DNA from: Streptomyces rugosispiralis
GTDB taxonomy: Bacteria; Actinomycetota; Actinomycetes; Streptomycetales; Streptomycetaceae
Direction: 5' to 3'
DNA: 64,000 nucleotides
Assembly (NCBI RefSeq): GCF_024505145.1
Contig: NZ_JANIAA010000010.1
Span: 178,906 to 242,905, forward strand
A model generated the notes under the pieces. It made no database searches and was not told where the DNA came from. It worked only from the letters and a program-made list of their open reading frames with translations. Made by a program: the position numbers and the translations under genes. How positions within the stretch are numbered: position 1 is the stretch's first letter; each line of letters starts with the position of its first letter. Positions 48,562-56,866 of this stretch are shown in pieces.

Positions 48562-49407
48562 TCATGACGTGGGCGAACGGCGGATCACGACGTTCCCGGC
48601 GACGGTACGGGCCCACACCTTGACGCCTTCCGCGGGCGCCGCCGCCTGGAAGGTGTCGAGGGAGCGGTAGATGTCCCCCGCCTCAGAGGTGACTTCCAGC
48701 CAGGGCGCGACGTCGCCCGGGAGCCCGATCTCGATCTCGCCGGAGGTGGTGTCGAGATGCAGGGGCCCGTGCGCGGCCTCGTCGACGCGGATGTCCCCGA
48801 GCACGGTCCTGACCTCGACCCCGGCATGCGCCCGGCCGACCAGAACAGGTCCGTCGGCCCCGCGGACCCGCAGGTCCCCGGCGATCTCCCCGATCCGGAC
48901 GCCGCCGTTGGGCTTGCCGATCAGCGCACCGCCCCCAATCTCCCGCACCCACAGGTCACCGGAGTGGGCGGTCACCTCGACATCACCCGAGGCGTGTTCG
49001 ACGGTGACATCGCCGAAGCCCGTCGTCAGGCACAGCGCACCGGTGCGATCCAGCCAGACGTGGCCACAGTTGCTGATGAGCCGGCACTCCCCCAACCGGC
49101 CCTCGGACCGGAAGTCGGCGACGGCGGCCCGTCCGCGCAGGCTGGAACCAACCGGCAACTCGATCACCACCGTCACCGCTCCGCCGGTGCGCCGGGAGCC
49201 GCTGGGACGAGGGGACATCACCAGCAGCCGGTTGTCGGCGAACTCCACACGGGTGCGCTCGGCGGTGGCCACGTCCCGGGGGTCGCCTGGGTCGCTCGGA
49301 TGCGCTCCGACACGAGTGTGGCCGCGCTCGTCGGCGATGATCCAGACGTCCCCCAAGCCGATGTCGAGGACGGCGCGAATGGGGCCGGGCGTATTGAAGG
49401 TGTGCAT
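48562..49407 (-). CDS. DUF4097 family beta-strand repeat protein
   Basis: The 281-residue protein starts MHTFNTPGPIRAVLDIGLGD at ATG 49407. It is a beta-helix-like array of short repeats (VEHASGDVEVTAHSGDLWVR, IGEIAGDLRVRGADGPVLVG, HLDTTSGEIEIGLPGDVA), the DUF4097/adhesin-like pattern. No signal peptide is present. The family is common in Streptomyces next to regulators and its function is not known. Its long upstream region carries the palindrome TTTGGCGCCAAA at 49587-49598. Confidence 0.8.
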   Translation of the reverse strand: MHTFNTPGPIRAVLDIGLGDVWIIADERGHTRVGAHPSDPGDPRDVATAERTRVEFADNRLLVMSPRPSGSRRTGGAVTVVIELPVGSSLRGRAAVADFRSEGRLGECRLISNCGHVWLDRTGALCLTTGFGDVTVEHASGDVEVTAHSGDLWVREIGGGALIGKPNGGVRIGEIAGDLRVRGADGPVLVGRAHAGVEVRTVLGDIRVDEAAHGPLHLDTTSGEIEIGLPGDVAPWLEVTSEAGDIYRSLDTFQAAAPAEGVKVWARTVAGNVVIRRSPTS

Positions 49408-49834
49408 GGTGCGGCTCTCTCCAGGGGTCGCCTTCCGACAAGAGCGGGACGGCTCGGCAGCGCGCCGCCGACCGCGTACGGGAGGCGGATGGGAGCGTTT
49501 GACCCGTCGCACCGCACCGTGATCAAGGCATGGACGTGCTGGAATGAGCCGAGATGGAGACGGCATAACGCCAGCATGGCGCATGCTTTGGCGCCAAAAC
49601 AAGATGGGTATGAGCCCATCTGGCACACGACAGCGGCAGGAGACGGTCGTCAGCCGTTTCGCGCACCCCTGATGCGACTCCACCGCACGGGCTTCCCGCC
49701 GCCCCTTCCGCCCGCCTGCCGAATTTTTCACCGGAGCATGATCGAGCGGATACAATCAGGACAGTCGCCGCTAATCGTGCACTTATCCGGGCGACTTCTT
49801 CCGTCTGGCCTCCATGAAGAATCAGGAGCCCCTT
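49408..49834. promoter_or_regulatory. Divergent region between DUF4097 and MbtH genes (427 bp)
   Basis: No gene was found. A perfect 12-bp palindrome, TTTGGCGCCAAA (49587-49598), next to GCATGGCGCATGC lies 180 bp upstream of the DUF4097 start and looks like an operator. The MbtH promoter is annotated separately. AT content rises around 49555-49625 and 49720-49770, as expected of promoter DNA. Confidence 0.45.
49727..49756 (+). promoter_or_regulatory. Promoter of the MbtH gene
   Basis: TTCACC (49727-49732) and TACAAT (49751-49756) are spaced by 18 bp, a good vegetative-type promoter. It would give a leader of about 70 nt before ATG 49835. Confidence 0.5.
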
Positions 49835-50062
49835 ATGAGCACGAATCCTTTCGATGACGAGAACGGCCGTTTCCTGGTCCTGGTAAACAACGAGGAGCAG
49901 CATTCGCTGTGGCCGTCTTTCGCCGAGGTGCCCGCCGGCTGGGAGGTCGCGTTCGGCGAGAGCGGCAGGCAGGAGTGCCTGGAGTACGTCGAGCAGAACT
50001 GGACTGATCTGCGTCCCAAGAGCCTGCGGGAGGCCATGGCCGCGGAGGAGGCCACCCGCTGA
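49835..50062 (+). CDS. MbtH family NRPS accessory protein
   Basis: The 75-residue protein starts MSTNPFDDENGRFLVLVNNE at ATG 49835 and contains the family signature NEEQHSLWPSFAEVPAGWEV...CLEYVEQNWTDLRPKSL. MbtH proteins bind and activate adenylation domains of NRPSs. It is 26 kb or less from two NRPS genes, which are on the other strand, and probably serves them. An upstream in-frame start adds seven residues without a ribosome site. Confidence 0.95.
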   Translation: MSTNPFDDENGRFLVLVNNEEQHSLWPSFAEVPAGWEVAFGESGRQECLEYVEQNWTDLRPKSLREAMAAEEATR

Positions 50063-50090
50063 GAGCAGGGACCGCCGACGGTCGGAAGCA

Positions 50091-50148
50091 CCGCGTACGG
50101 GAGCGGGGCCGGTACTGATTCCAGTACCGGCCCCGCTCCCGTACGCGG
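50091..50148. terminator. 26-bp perfect inverted repeat, bidirectional terminator
   Basis: Two perfect 26-bp arms (50091-50116 and 50123-50148) with a 6-nt loop, gattcc, lie between the convergent MbtH and ornithine hydroxylase genes. The stem is exceptionally long and GC-rich. Confidence 0.85.
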
Positions 50149-50155
50149 CCCCGCG

Positions 50156-51460
50156 TCAGCTCGCTCCGACCGGCCGTCCCAGCAGGATCGACTCGGCGAT
50201 CTCACCGCTGCGTACGGCGATGTTCGACAACAGCGATGAGGTCAGACCGTGAGTGTGCTCCGTGCCGCCCTGCAGATAGATGCCGCAGCGCACCTCGGGC
50301 GTCGTGGTGATGCGGTAGTCCCGCTCCATGCGGTACCGCCCGAAGTCGTCCCTCAGACAGTGCCGGTCGAGCTCGCCCAGCAGGCCGGTCGGCTCCATCC
50401 CGTCGTAACCCGTGGCACATACGAGGAAGTCCACGGCCAGCTCGCTCGGGTGGCTGCCGAGCTGCGAGTGGAGGGCGACCCGCGTCTCATTGCCCTCTCG
50501 CTTGACGCCACTCACGCGAGTGAGGTTGACGAAGGACAACCGGTCGGCCGCGCGCAGCCGGTCGTCGTAGAAGCGGCGGTACAGGCCCCTGATGACGTCG
50601 TCGTCCACCACCGAGTAATTCGTGTTCTGGTGGTAGCGCCAGAACGAGTCGCGCGCTTGGTCGGTGCTGAAGTAGTAGTCGTCCACGGCGGCCGGGTCGA
50701 ACACCTGGTTGGCGAAGGGGGTGTCGTCGGCGATCGAGTAGCCGTAGGAGGGGATGATCGCGTACACCTTGGCGTGCGGGAGCTCATCGTGCAGGAACCG
50801 GGTGATCTCGGCCGCGCTCTGGCCGGCGCCGACCACTGCGACGCTGCGCAGCCGAGCCGGGTCCATGCGGCGGTACCGGGCCAGGAACTCCGAGCTGTGC
50901 CAGACGCGTTCGTCGGGCTCCACCCCGGAGGGCATGTGCGGCACCAGGCCGGTGGAGATGACCACGTTACGGGTGCGCACCTGCCGCACCTGGCCGAGCG
51001 CGTCCCGTACGTCCAGCAGGAGGTGTTCGACCGGCCCGGTGCGGTCCTCCGGCTCCTCGCGGAGCGAGACGACCTCCGAGCCGTAGCGGACGACGTCGCC
51101 GACGCCCGCCGCGGCCCACTCCAGGTACTGGTGGAACTCCTCCCGGCTGGGAAAGAAATCCTGGTTGTTGACGAACTGGGCCAACCGCCCCGAGGCGTGC
51201 AGGAACGACACGAAACTGAACACGGAGGTCGGGTTCCGGAACGTTGCCAGGTCCTTGAGGAAGGAGACCTGCATCGTCGTCGACGGCAGCAGCATGTTGC
51301 GGTGCCAGCCGAACGAGGGTTGCCGCTCGTGAAAGACCGCCTTGAGTTCTTCTCCGTTCGCCCGGGACCGGTGCTCTCTCAGTGCGATGGCGAGCGAAAG
51401 ATTGGAAGGGCCAAACCCTACACCGACGACATCGTACGTCTCGTCTCCACGATTACCCAT
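50156..51460 (-). CDS. L-ornithine N5-monooxygenase (KtzI/PvdA type)
   Basis: The 434-residue flavin enzyme starts MGNRGDETYDVVGVGFGPSN at ATG 51460 (GGGAG upstream). The FAD site is VVGVGFGPSNLSLAIAL, the substrate part FHERQPSFGWHRNMLLPSTTMQVSFLKDL, the NADPH site SVAVVGAGQSAAEITRFL (about residues 200-217) and the ATG motif FLVCATGYD. It hydroxylates the side-chain amine of L-ornithine with NADPH and O2. The neighbouring KtzT-like gene indicates that the N5-hydroxyornithine is used for piperazic acid and not for a hydroxamate siderophore; no siderophore exporter or iron box was found. Confidence 0.9.
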   Translation of the reverse strand: MGNRGDETYDVVGVGFGPSNLSLAIALREHRSRANGEELKAVFHERQPSFGWHRNMLLPSTTMQVSFLKDLATFRNPTSVFSFVSFLHASGRLAQFVNNQDFFPSREEFHQYLEWAAAGVGDVVRYGSEVVSLREEPEDRTGPVEHLLLDVRDALGQVRQVRTRNVVISTGLVPHMPSGVEPDERVWHSSEFLARYRRMDPARLRSVAVVGAGQSAAEITRFLHDELPHAKVYAIIPSYGYSIADDTPFANQVFDPAAVDDYYFSTDQARDSFWRYHQNTNYSVVDDDVIRGLYRRFYDDRLRAADRLSFVNLTRVSGVKREGNETRVALHSQLGSHPSELAVDFLVCATGYDGMEPTGLLGELDRHCLRDDFGRYRMERDYRITTTPEVRCGIYLQGGTEHTHGLTSSLLSNIAVRSGEIAESILLGRPVGAS

Positions 51461-51652
51461 AAAGAATTCTCCCGCAGGCGCGTCTGTGAGGTCACTTGTG
51501 ATCTGTTTCCGAGTTCGGAAGGCCGCACACTCGGCAGATCCTGTGCTCGCACGGCACTGGACAGCTCCGTTCGGCCAACGTAGACCGGACTTTCCACCCG
51601 TTCAAGGGCTGAGGAGTCCGGTGCCGAATTCCGCCGCCCCAATGGAAAGCCG

Positions 51653-51681
51653 ACTTGGCCGGGATACGCTGACTGTAGAAT
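51653..51681 (+). promoter_or_regulatory. Promoter of the piperazate synthase-like gene
   Basis: A -10-like TAGAAT (51676-51681) and ACTTGG (51653-51658) are spaced by 17 bp in the divergent region between the two piperazate genes. The leader would be about 48 nt. Confidence 0.4.
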
Positions 51682-51735
51682 CATGTCCTGGCGACAGGAC
51701 ACGAACTGCCGAGCCCGGAGAGGACTTGAATCACC

Positions 51736-52383
51736 ATGTTCGTCCCTGATCAGTACCGCGAGCCCGACGGAGGGTGGATGGTCGATATCATCCGCCGTTT
51801 TCCTCTGGCACTGTTAACGACCAACGGCACGCCAACCGCCGGTCCGTTCGCCACGCATTTGCCCGTCATCCCGGATCCGGAGATGACGGCGCCCTGGGCG
51901 AACGATCTGTCCGGCGCCACGCTATTGGGCCACCTGAACAGAATGAATCCTCACTGGTCCGCGCTCGAATCCGGAACCGTCGCCCTGGTGACGTTCACCG
52001 GACCGGACGCCTACGTTTCCCCGACGGTGTACGAGAAGTCGCCGGCGGCACCGACGTGGAATTTCACCTCGGTCCATGTGCACGGGGTCATCGAGAAGCT
52101 CGAATCCCTTGAGGAGACCCTGGGCGTGGTGCGCTCCACCGTGCGCGCCTTCGAACGCGACCACGGCACCGATTGGGATATGACCGCGTCCGTCGACTAT
52201 TTCCGGCAGATCGTGTCCGGGGTAGGCGCCTTCCGGATCACCGTGACCGGGGCCGAGGGCATGTTCAAGCTCAGCCAGGAACAGGAACCCGATGTGCGCG
52301 ACCGAGTGCGGCGTTCGTTCGCACAGCACCCGTGCAGCAGGCACCAGGACACGGCGCGGTTGATGGAGCGGCTGCCCCGATGA
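51736..52383 (+). CDS. PaiB/KtzT family protein, predicted piperazate synthase
   Basis: The 215-residue protein starts MFVPDQYREPDGGWMVDIIR. It has PaiB-family motifs ALLTTNGTPTAGPFATHLPVIPD, ATLLGHLNRMNPHW, FTGPDAYVSPTVYEKSPAAPTWNFTSVHVHGVIE and a C-terminal MFKLSQEQ. Members are annotated as FMN-binding regulators, but KtzT and its relatives are heme enzymes that close N5-hydroxyornithine to L-piperazic acid by N-N bond formation. The gene pair with the ornithine hydroxylase (divergent, 275 bp) is the known piperazate signature. In this context piperazate synthase is much more likely than a regulator. Confidence 0.85.
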   Translation: MFVPDQYREPDGGWMVDIIRRFPLALLTTNGTPTAGPFATHLPVIPDPEMTAPWANDLSGATLLGHLNRMNPHWSALESGTVALVTFTGPDAYVSPTVYEKSPAAPTWNFTSVHVHGVIEKLESLEETLGVVRSTVRAFERDHGTDWDMTASVDYFRQIVSGVGAFRITVTGAEGMFKLSQEQEPDVRDRVRRSFAQHPCSRHQDTARLMERLPR

Positions 52384-52389
52384 GGAATA

Positions 52390-52432
52390 GGGCGGGAGCG
52401 AGGATTTCTTTCCTCGGCTTCACTCTCCGCCC
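52390..52432. terminator. Bidirectional hairpin between piperazate synthase and NRPS genes
   Basis: CGAGGA (52399-52404) pairs with TCCTCG (52411-52416) and GGGCGG (52390-52395) with CCGCCC (52427-52432), with an internal bulge. It lies between the convergent gene ends at 52383 and 52457. Confidence 0.6.
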
Positions 52433-52456
52433 CATTCCGACATCAGCGAACCACCG

Positions 52457-55400
52457 CTATGTGTCACTCGGTACGGCCACGCTTGCCAGCTCGGCGACGG
52501 TCTGCCGGCGGAATACGTCCTTGGCGGAGATCGCCAGCCCGGCCTTCCTGGCACGGGCCACCACTTTGACGCCCAGGATCGAGTCGCCGCCCAGCTCGTA
52601 GAAGTTGTCGGTGACACCCACCCGGTCCACGCCCAGCACCTCCGCCCAGATCGCGGCCAGCGCCCGTTCGGCGTCGGTACGCGGCTCCACCCTTCCGGGC
52701 CCGGCGGACCGCCCCGTGAGCTCCGGCTCGGGCAACGCGGCGCGGTCCACCTTGCCGCTCGAGGTGAGCGGGAACTCCGGCAATGTGACGAGAGCCGCGG
52801 GCACCATGAAGTCCGGCAGCCGGACGGCCGCGAACTCGCGCAGCGCCCCCGGATCCGGATCGCGTCCGGCCACCGGGCGCACATAGCCGACGAGACGCTT
52901 GTGATCTCCTTCGGCCGCGCGTGCCACCACCAGCGCGGCGTCGATGTCGGGGTGTTGCTGCAGCACCCGTTCGATCTCGCTCGGCTCGATCCGGTAGCCG
53001 CGGATCTTCACCTGATGGTCGGCCCGGCCCACGTACTCCAATGTGCCCTCGGCAGACCAGCGCACCAGGTCGCCGGTCCGGTACATGCGGTCGTCCGGCA
53101 GCGTGCCGTACGGGTTGTCCAAGAAGCGCTCGGCGGTCAGTTCAGGCCGGTCGATATATCCGCGTGCCACCCCGGGCCCGGCGACGAACAGTTCTCCGGT
53201 GACCCCCACGGGCACGGGATTGAGCAGCTCGTCCAAGACGTGGACGGTGGTGTTGGCGACGGGCCGGCCGATGGGGACGGGGCGGTGCTCGTCGGCCTCC
53301 CGCACCAGGTGCCAGGTGGCGAAGGTCGTCGTCTCCGACGGCCCGTACAGGTGCACCAACCGGCGCGGCGGGTCGGCGGCCAGCACCTGGGAGACCCGCA
53401 GCGAATTGACGGCCTCGCCGCCGAAGAGCATGTTGCGCAGACCGCCGAAGGCGCTCGGGTCCTCGGCGACGACCTGGTTGAACAGCGCCGTGGTCAGGAA
53501 CAGGGTGGTGAATCCCCGGGCCTTGAGCAGACCGGTCAGGGCGGGCGGGTCGAGCAGCGTCTGCTTGTCGATGACCACCAGGCGGGCTCCGGCCGTCAGC
53601 GGCGCCCAGATCTCGAACGCCGCGGCGTCGAAGGTCACATCGGCGCCCTGGCCCGAGACGTCGTCCGGCCCGAGCGTCAGATAGTCGGCCCCGCGCAGCA
53701 GCCGCACGAAGGCGCGGTGGGTGACCACCGTGCCCTTTGGCCGACCCGTCGAGCCCGAGGTGTAGATGACGTAGGCACCGGCGTCGGAGGTCACCTCGAC
53801 CGCGGGCGGCTCGGTGGGCCGCGCGGCGACGGCCGCGCGCCGCTCGTCCAGGCACACCGTGGGCACCGCGTCGGCCGGCAGCCTGGACAGCAGTGGGCGC
53901 TCGGTCAAGCACAGCACCGCCCCACTGTCGCGGATCATGAACTCCAGCCGGTCGGCCGGGTGCTCCGGCTCCAGCAGCAGATAGGCGCACCCGGCGCGCA
54001 ACACGCCCAGCAGCGCGGCGAACAGCTCGGGCCCGCGCGGCAGGCAGACCGCGACGAAGGAGCCGGGCGCCACGCCCCGGCCGGTCAGCAGATGGGCCAG
54101 CTGGTTGGCGTGCGCCTCCAGCTCCCCGTAGGTCATGGCCGCGTCGCCGTGGACGACGGCCACCGCCCGCGGACGCGCCCGCGCGTGCTCGCCGACCAGT
54201 TCGTGCAGGCACGTGCGGTCGGGGTACGGGGAGCGGTTGACGCCCCACTCCTCCAGCAGCGTGCGCCGCTCCGCCTCGTCCAGGACGGGGAGTTCGGCCA
54301 CCGGGCGGCCGGGGTCGGCGAGGGCTTCGCGGAGCAGGACGACCAGATTGCGGGCGAGCCTTTCGACCGTGCCCCGCTCGAAGAGGGTGGTGTCGTAGGC
54401 GAGGGAGCACGTCAGCTCGCCGGGCGCCGTCTCGGTGAACTCGACGGCCAGCTCGGCTCCCAGCGGCACGTCCGTCGGCGGGCAGGGGTGCAGGGACAGC
54501 GCGCCCGCGCGGGCCGGGCGCGCAGCGTCCCGACGCAGCAGGACGGCGGTGCGCACCAGCGGGTTGCGGCCATCCTGGCGACGGCGGTCCAGGGCGTCCA
54601 CCAGCCGGTCAAAGGGCACGTCCTGGTGGGCGAACGCCTCCTGGACGGTGTCGCGGCTCTCGGCGAGCCGCTGGGCGAAGGAGGCGTGGGGCCGCACGGT
54701 CCCGCGCAGCACCACGGGGTTGGCGAAACTCCCCACCGCCGGGCGCGGTCCGGGGCGCTCGCGGCCCTCGGCGATGGTCCCCACGGCGAGGTCCCGCTGC
54801 CCGCTGTAGCGCGCGAACAGCACCTGGCAGGCGGCGAACAGGCCGCTGAAGAGCGTGCCTCCAAACTCGCGGGCCAGACCGGTCAGGCCGTGCACCACCT
54901 CGGCGGGCAGTACGGTCTCGTGCCGCGCGGTGGGGCCGGGCGGTCGGGCGAGACGGGGCCGGTCGACGGGCAGCCGCAGGTCGGGCAGGTCCGCCAGCCG
55001 GTCGAGCCAGTACTCGAGCTGCCGGGCGAGCTCGGCGTCGGTGAGCCGCTCCCGTTGCCGGGCGGCGTACTCGAGCGGGCGCGGCGGCACGTCGGGCAGG
55101 CGCACGGGCCGCTGCTCCAGCGCGGCGGCGTACAGCTCGCCCAGCTCCCGGGTGAGGACGCCGTGGCAGGCGCGGTCGGCGACCAGTGCGGGGGTCAGCA
55201 GGGTCAGCAGATGCTCGGTGGCGTCCAGCCGGGCCAGCAGCACCCGCAGCACCGGCCCGGCCACCAGGTCGACCGGCCGCCGCGCCGTCCGCCGCACCAG
55301 CGCCTCCGCCCGCGGCCGCCGTTCCGCGGCGGGCAGCTCCGCCAAGTCGGCATACTCCGGCTCGACCGGTGCGGGCGGTCCCACGGTCTGCCGGGGGCGG

Positions 55401-55612
55401 CCCTCCACCGTGGCGAACGTGGTGCGCAGCGCGTCGTGCCGCTGCGCCAGCCACTCGAGGGCCCGGGTCAACGCGACGCGGCTGAGCGGTCCGCGCAGCC
55501 GCCAGGCGAAGGCCGTGGTGTGCTCGGGGCTCCCGGGTTCGAGCTGGTTCAGGAACCACATCTGCTCCTGCACCGGGGAGAGCGGCCCGTGGGTTCTCGT
55601 CCCGTCGGTCAT
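52457..55612 (-). CDS. NRPS module C-A-PCP with a degenerate condensation domain
   Basis: The 1051-residue NRPS starts MTDGTRTHGPLSPVQEQMWF at ATG 55612 (GAAGGGA upstream); an ATG 33 nt earlier overlaps the FAD gene stop. The C domain covers about residues 8-440. Its HHxxxDG motif reads PALVADR (residues 141-147), so both catalytic His are lost. The A domain covers about 450-950: YTSGSTGRPKGT, FDAAAFEIW, FGGEAV, YGPSETTT and YRTGDLV are present. By-eye specificity residues are D-A-F-F-L-G-L-T-F, suggesting Val/Ile-like. A PCP with LGGDSILGVKV is at about 985-1045. It has no thioesterase. It is the last gene of the leftward NRPS operon and may start the chain or act in trans. Confidence 0.85.
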   Translation of the reverse strand: MTDGTRTHGPLSPVQEQMWFLNQLEPGSPEHTTAFAWRLRGPLSRVALTRALEWLAQRHDALRTTFATVEGRPRQTVGPPAPVEPEYADLAELPAAERRPRAEALVRRTARRPVDLVAGPVLRVLLARLDATEHLLTLLTPALVADRACHGVLTRELGELYAAALEQRPVRLPDVPPRPLEYAARQRERLTDAELARQLEYWLDRLADLPDLRLPVDRPRLARPPGPTARHETVLPAEVVHGLTGLAREFGGTLFSGLFAACQVLFARYSGQRDLAVGTIAEGRERPGPRPAVGSFANPVVLRGTVRPHASFAQRLAESRDTVQEAFAHQDVPFDRLVDALDRRRQDGRNPLVRTAVLLRRDAARPARAGALSLHPCPPTDVPLGAELAVEFTETAPGELTCSLAYDTTLFERGTVERLARNLVVLLREALADPGRPVAELPVLDEAERRTLLEEWGVNRSPYPDRTCLHELVGEHARARPRAVAVVHGDAAMTYGELEAHANQLAHLLTGRGVAPGSFVAVCLPRGPELFAALLGVLRAGCAYLLLEPEHPADRLEFMIRDSGAVLCLTERPLLSRLPADAVPTVCLDERRAAVAARPTEPPAVEVTSDAGAYVIYTSGSTGRPKGTVVTHRAFVRLLRGADYLTLGPDDVSGQGADVTFDAAAFEIWAPLTAGARLVVIDKQTLLDPPALTGLLKARGFTTLFLTTALFNQVVAEDPSAFGGLRNMLFGGEAVNSLRVSQVLAADPPRRLVHLYGPSETTTFATWHLVREADEHRPVPIGRPVANTTVHVLDELLNPVPVGVTGELFVAGPGVARGYIDRPELTAERFLDNPYGTLPDDRMYRTGDLVRWSAEGTLEYVGRADHQVKIRGYRIEPSEIERVLQQHPDIDAALVVARAAEGDHKRLVGYVRPVAGRDPDPGALREFAAVRLPDFMVPAALVTLPEFPLTSSGKVDRAALPEPELTGRSAGPGRVEPRTDAERALAAIWAEVLGVDRVGVTDNFYELGGDSILGVKVVARARKAGLAISAKDVFRRQTVAELASVAVPSDT

Positions 55613-55641
55613 CTGGCTGTTCCCTTCCCGTCCGGTCGCGG

Positions 55642-56856
55642 TCATGGTTCGAGCCCCGCGCGTTCGTCCATCAGATCGAGCAGTTCGGGGGTGACGAACT
55701 CGTCGATGGGGCAGACGCCGGAGAGGGTCGAGAAGTACCGATCGGTGAGTTCGGGGCTGGTGGCGACGGCCCGCAGCATCTCCAGTTCGTGCGGGCGTGG
55801 AGCCAGCCGGGCGGTCTTGAGCGTGCTGCGGTAGTCGGGCAGCAGGAGTTCCGTCCGCGCGGCCGCGAAGCGCTCCAGGGCGGTGTCCAGCCGGGTCGGG
55901 TTCCGCAGGCCGTCACCGATGTGGTCGGCCAGGAGCTGGGCCTGGATGAAGGCGTCGGTGATGCCGCGGGCGGTGATGGAGTCCTTGTGGTGCCCCGCGT
56001 CACCGATCAGCGCCCAGCCGGGACCGGCCGCCCGGCGGAAGAAGTTGCGCTGGTCGCCGGTTCCGTACACCCGCTCCAGCCGCCGCCCGGCAGCCATCTC
56101 CTCGCGGAGGTCGGGGGCGGTGCGCGCCACGTTGTCCAGCAGGGCGCCGAGCGCGTCGGAGCGTGCGGCGCCGAACCGCTCCTGCGGGAGGTATCCGGCG
56201 ACCAGGGTGGCACCGTCGTTGGTGGGCACGGTGCCGACCCAGCCGCCCGGCCGCTCGTAGAGCCGGAACCGCTGCGGCAGGTCGGACCAGTAGCTGTAGT
56301 ACGCGCACGAGACGGTGGGGTCCTCGATCTCCATGGGGGCCCGGAGCCGGTCCGCCACCGTCGAGCGCATCCCGTCGGCGCCGATGACCAGCCGGGACCG
56401 CTCGGTAATGGCGCCCCGCGCCCCGGAGCCGAGCCGCACTCCGGCCACCCGGTCCCCGTCGTCGGGGTCGAGGACGAGGTCGTGTACGGAGCAGTTCTCC
56501 CGGAACTCCACTCCGGCCGACACGGCGGCCTCCATCAGCAGCGTGTCGAGCAGATGACGCCGGGGGCCGTAGGCGGCACGCAGCCCGTCGGCCGGCCAGG
56601 AGCAGCCCTCCAGCGTTACGTCCGCCAGGCTGAAGCGGGCCTTGTCGATGGGCGGGCAGCCGGTCTCCACGATCCGCGGCAGCACTCCCCAGCGGTGCAG
56701 CAGGGCCACGCCGGGCTGGTGGATGTAGAGCGTGGAGAGCGTGTCCCTGGGGAAGCGGGCGCGGTCGACCATGAGCACCCGGTAGCCGGCCCGCGCGAGC
56801 AGCATCGCGGCCGGGGAGCCGGCACAGCGGGCGCCCACCACTATCACGTCGTACAC
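55642..56856 (-). CDS. FAD-dependent oxidoreductase (PHBH/geranylgeranyl reductase-like)
   Basis: The 404-residue flavoprotein starts at GTG 56856 with GAGGAG upstream. It has the FAD site MYDVIVVGARCAGSPAAMLLARAGYRVLMVDRARFPRDT (GxGxxG variant GARCAG), VIGADGMRSTVADRL (about residue 145) and GWALIGDAGHHKDSITARGITDAF (about 280-305). This is the group of single-component flavin monooxygenases; the WxWxIP of halogenases is absent. It probably hydroxylates or oxidises a free or carrier-bound building block of the peptide, e.g. a piperazate. It lies 10 bp from the P450 gene. Confidence 0.8.
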   Translation of the reverse strand: MYDVIVVGARCAGSPAAMLLARAGYRVLMVDRARFPRDTLSTLYIHQPGVALLHRWGVLPRIVETGCPPIDKARFSLADVTLEGCSWPADGLRAAYGPRRHLLDTLLMEAAVSAGVEFRENCSVHDLVLDPDDGDRVAGVRLGSGARGAITERSRLVIGADGMRSTVADRLRAPMEIEDPTVSCAYYSYWSDLPQRFRLYERPGGWVGTVPTNDGATLVAGYLPQERFGAARSDALGALLDNVARTAPDLREEMAAGRRLERVYGTGDQRNFFRRAAGPGWALIGDAGHHKDSITARGITDAFIQAQLLADHIGDGLRNPTRLDTALERFAAARTELLLPDYRSTLKTARLAPRPHELEMLRAVATSPELTDRYFSTLSGVCPIDEFVTPELLDLMDERAGLEP

Positions 56857-56866
56857 GCGGTACTCC

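Noticed and set aside
49408..51735. Search for iron boxes (DmdR/IdeR-type) to support a siderophore cluster
   Set aside because: No TTAGGTTAGGCTAACCTAA-like palindrome was seen; the ornithine hydroxylase pairs with a piperazate synthase instead.
51736..52383. PaiB-type transcriptional regulator as the function of the gene
   Set aside because: The neighbouring ornithine hydroxylase and NRPS genes fit piperazate synthase; no helix-turn-helix is visible.
52901..55834. A 977-codon + strand frame opposite the first NRPS gene
   Set aside because: Composition (Gly/Arg/His/Gln-rich) is typical of antisense frames, while the minus frame has complete NRPS motifs.
55642..56856. Flavin-dependent halogenase
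   Set aside because: The WxWxIP motif is not present in the translated sequence.
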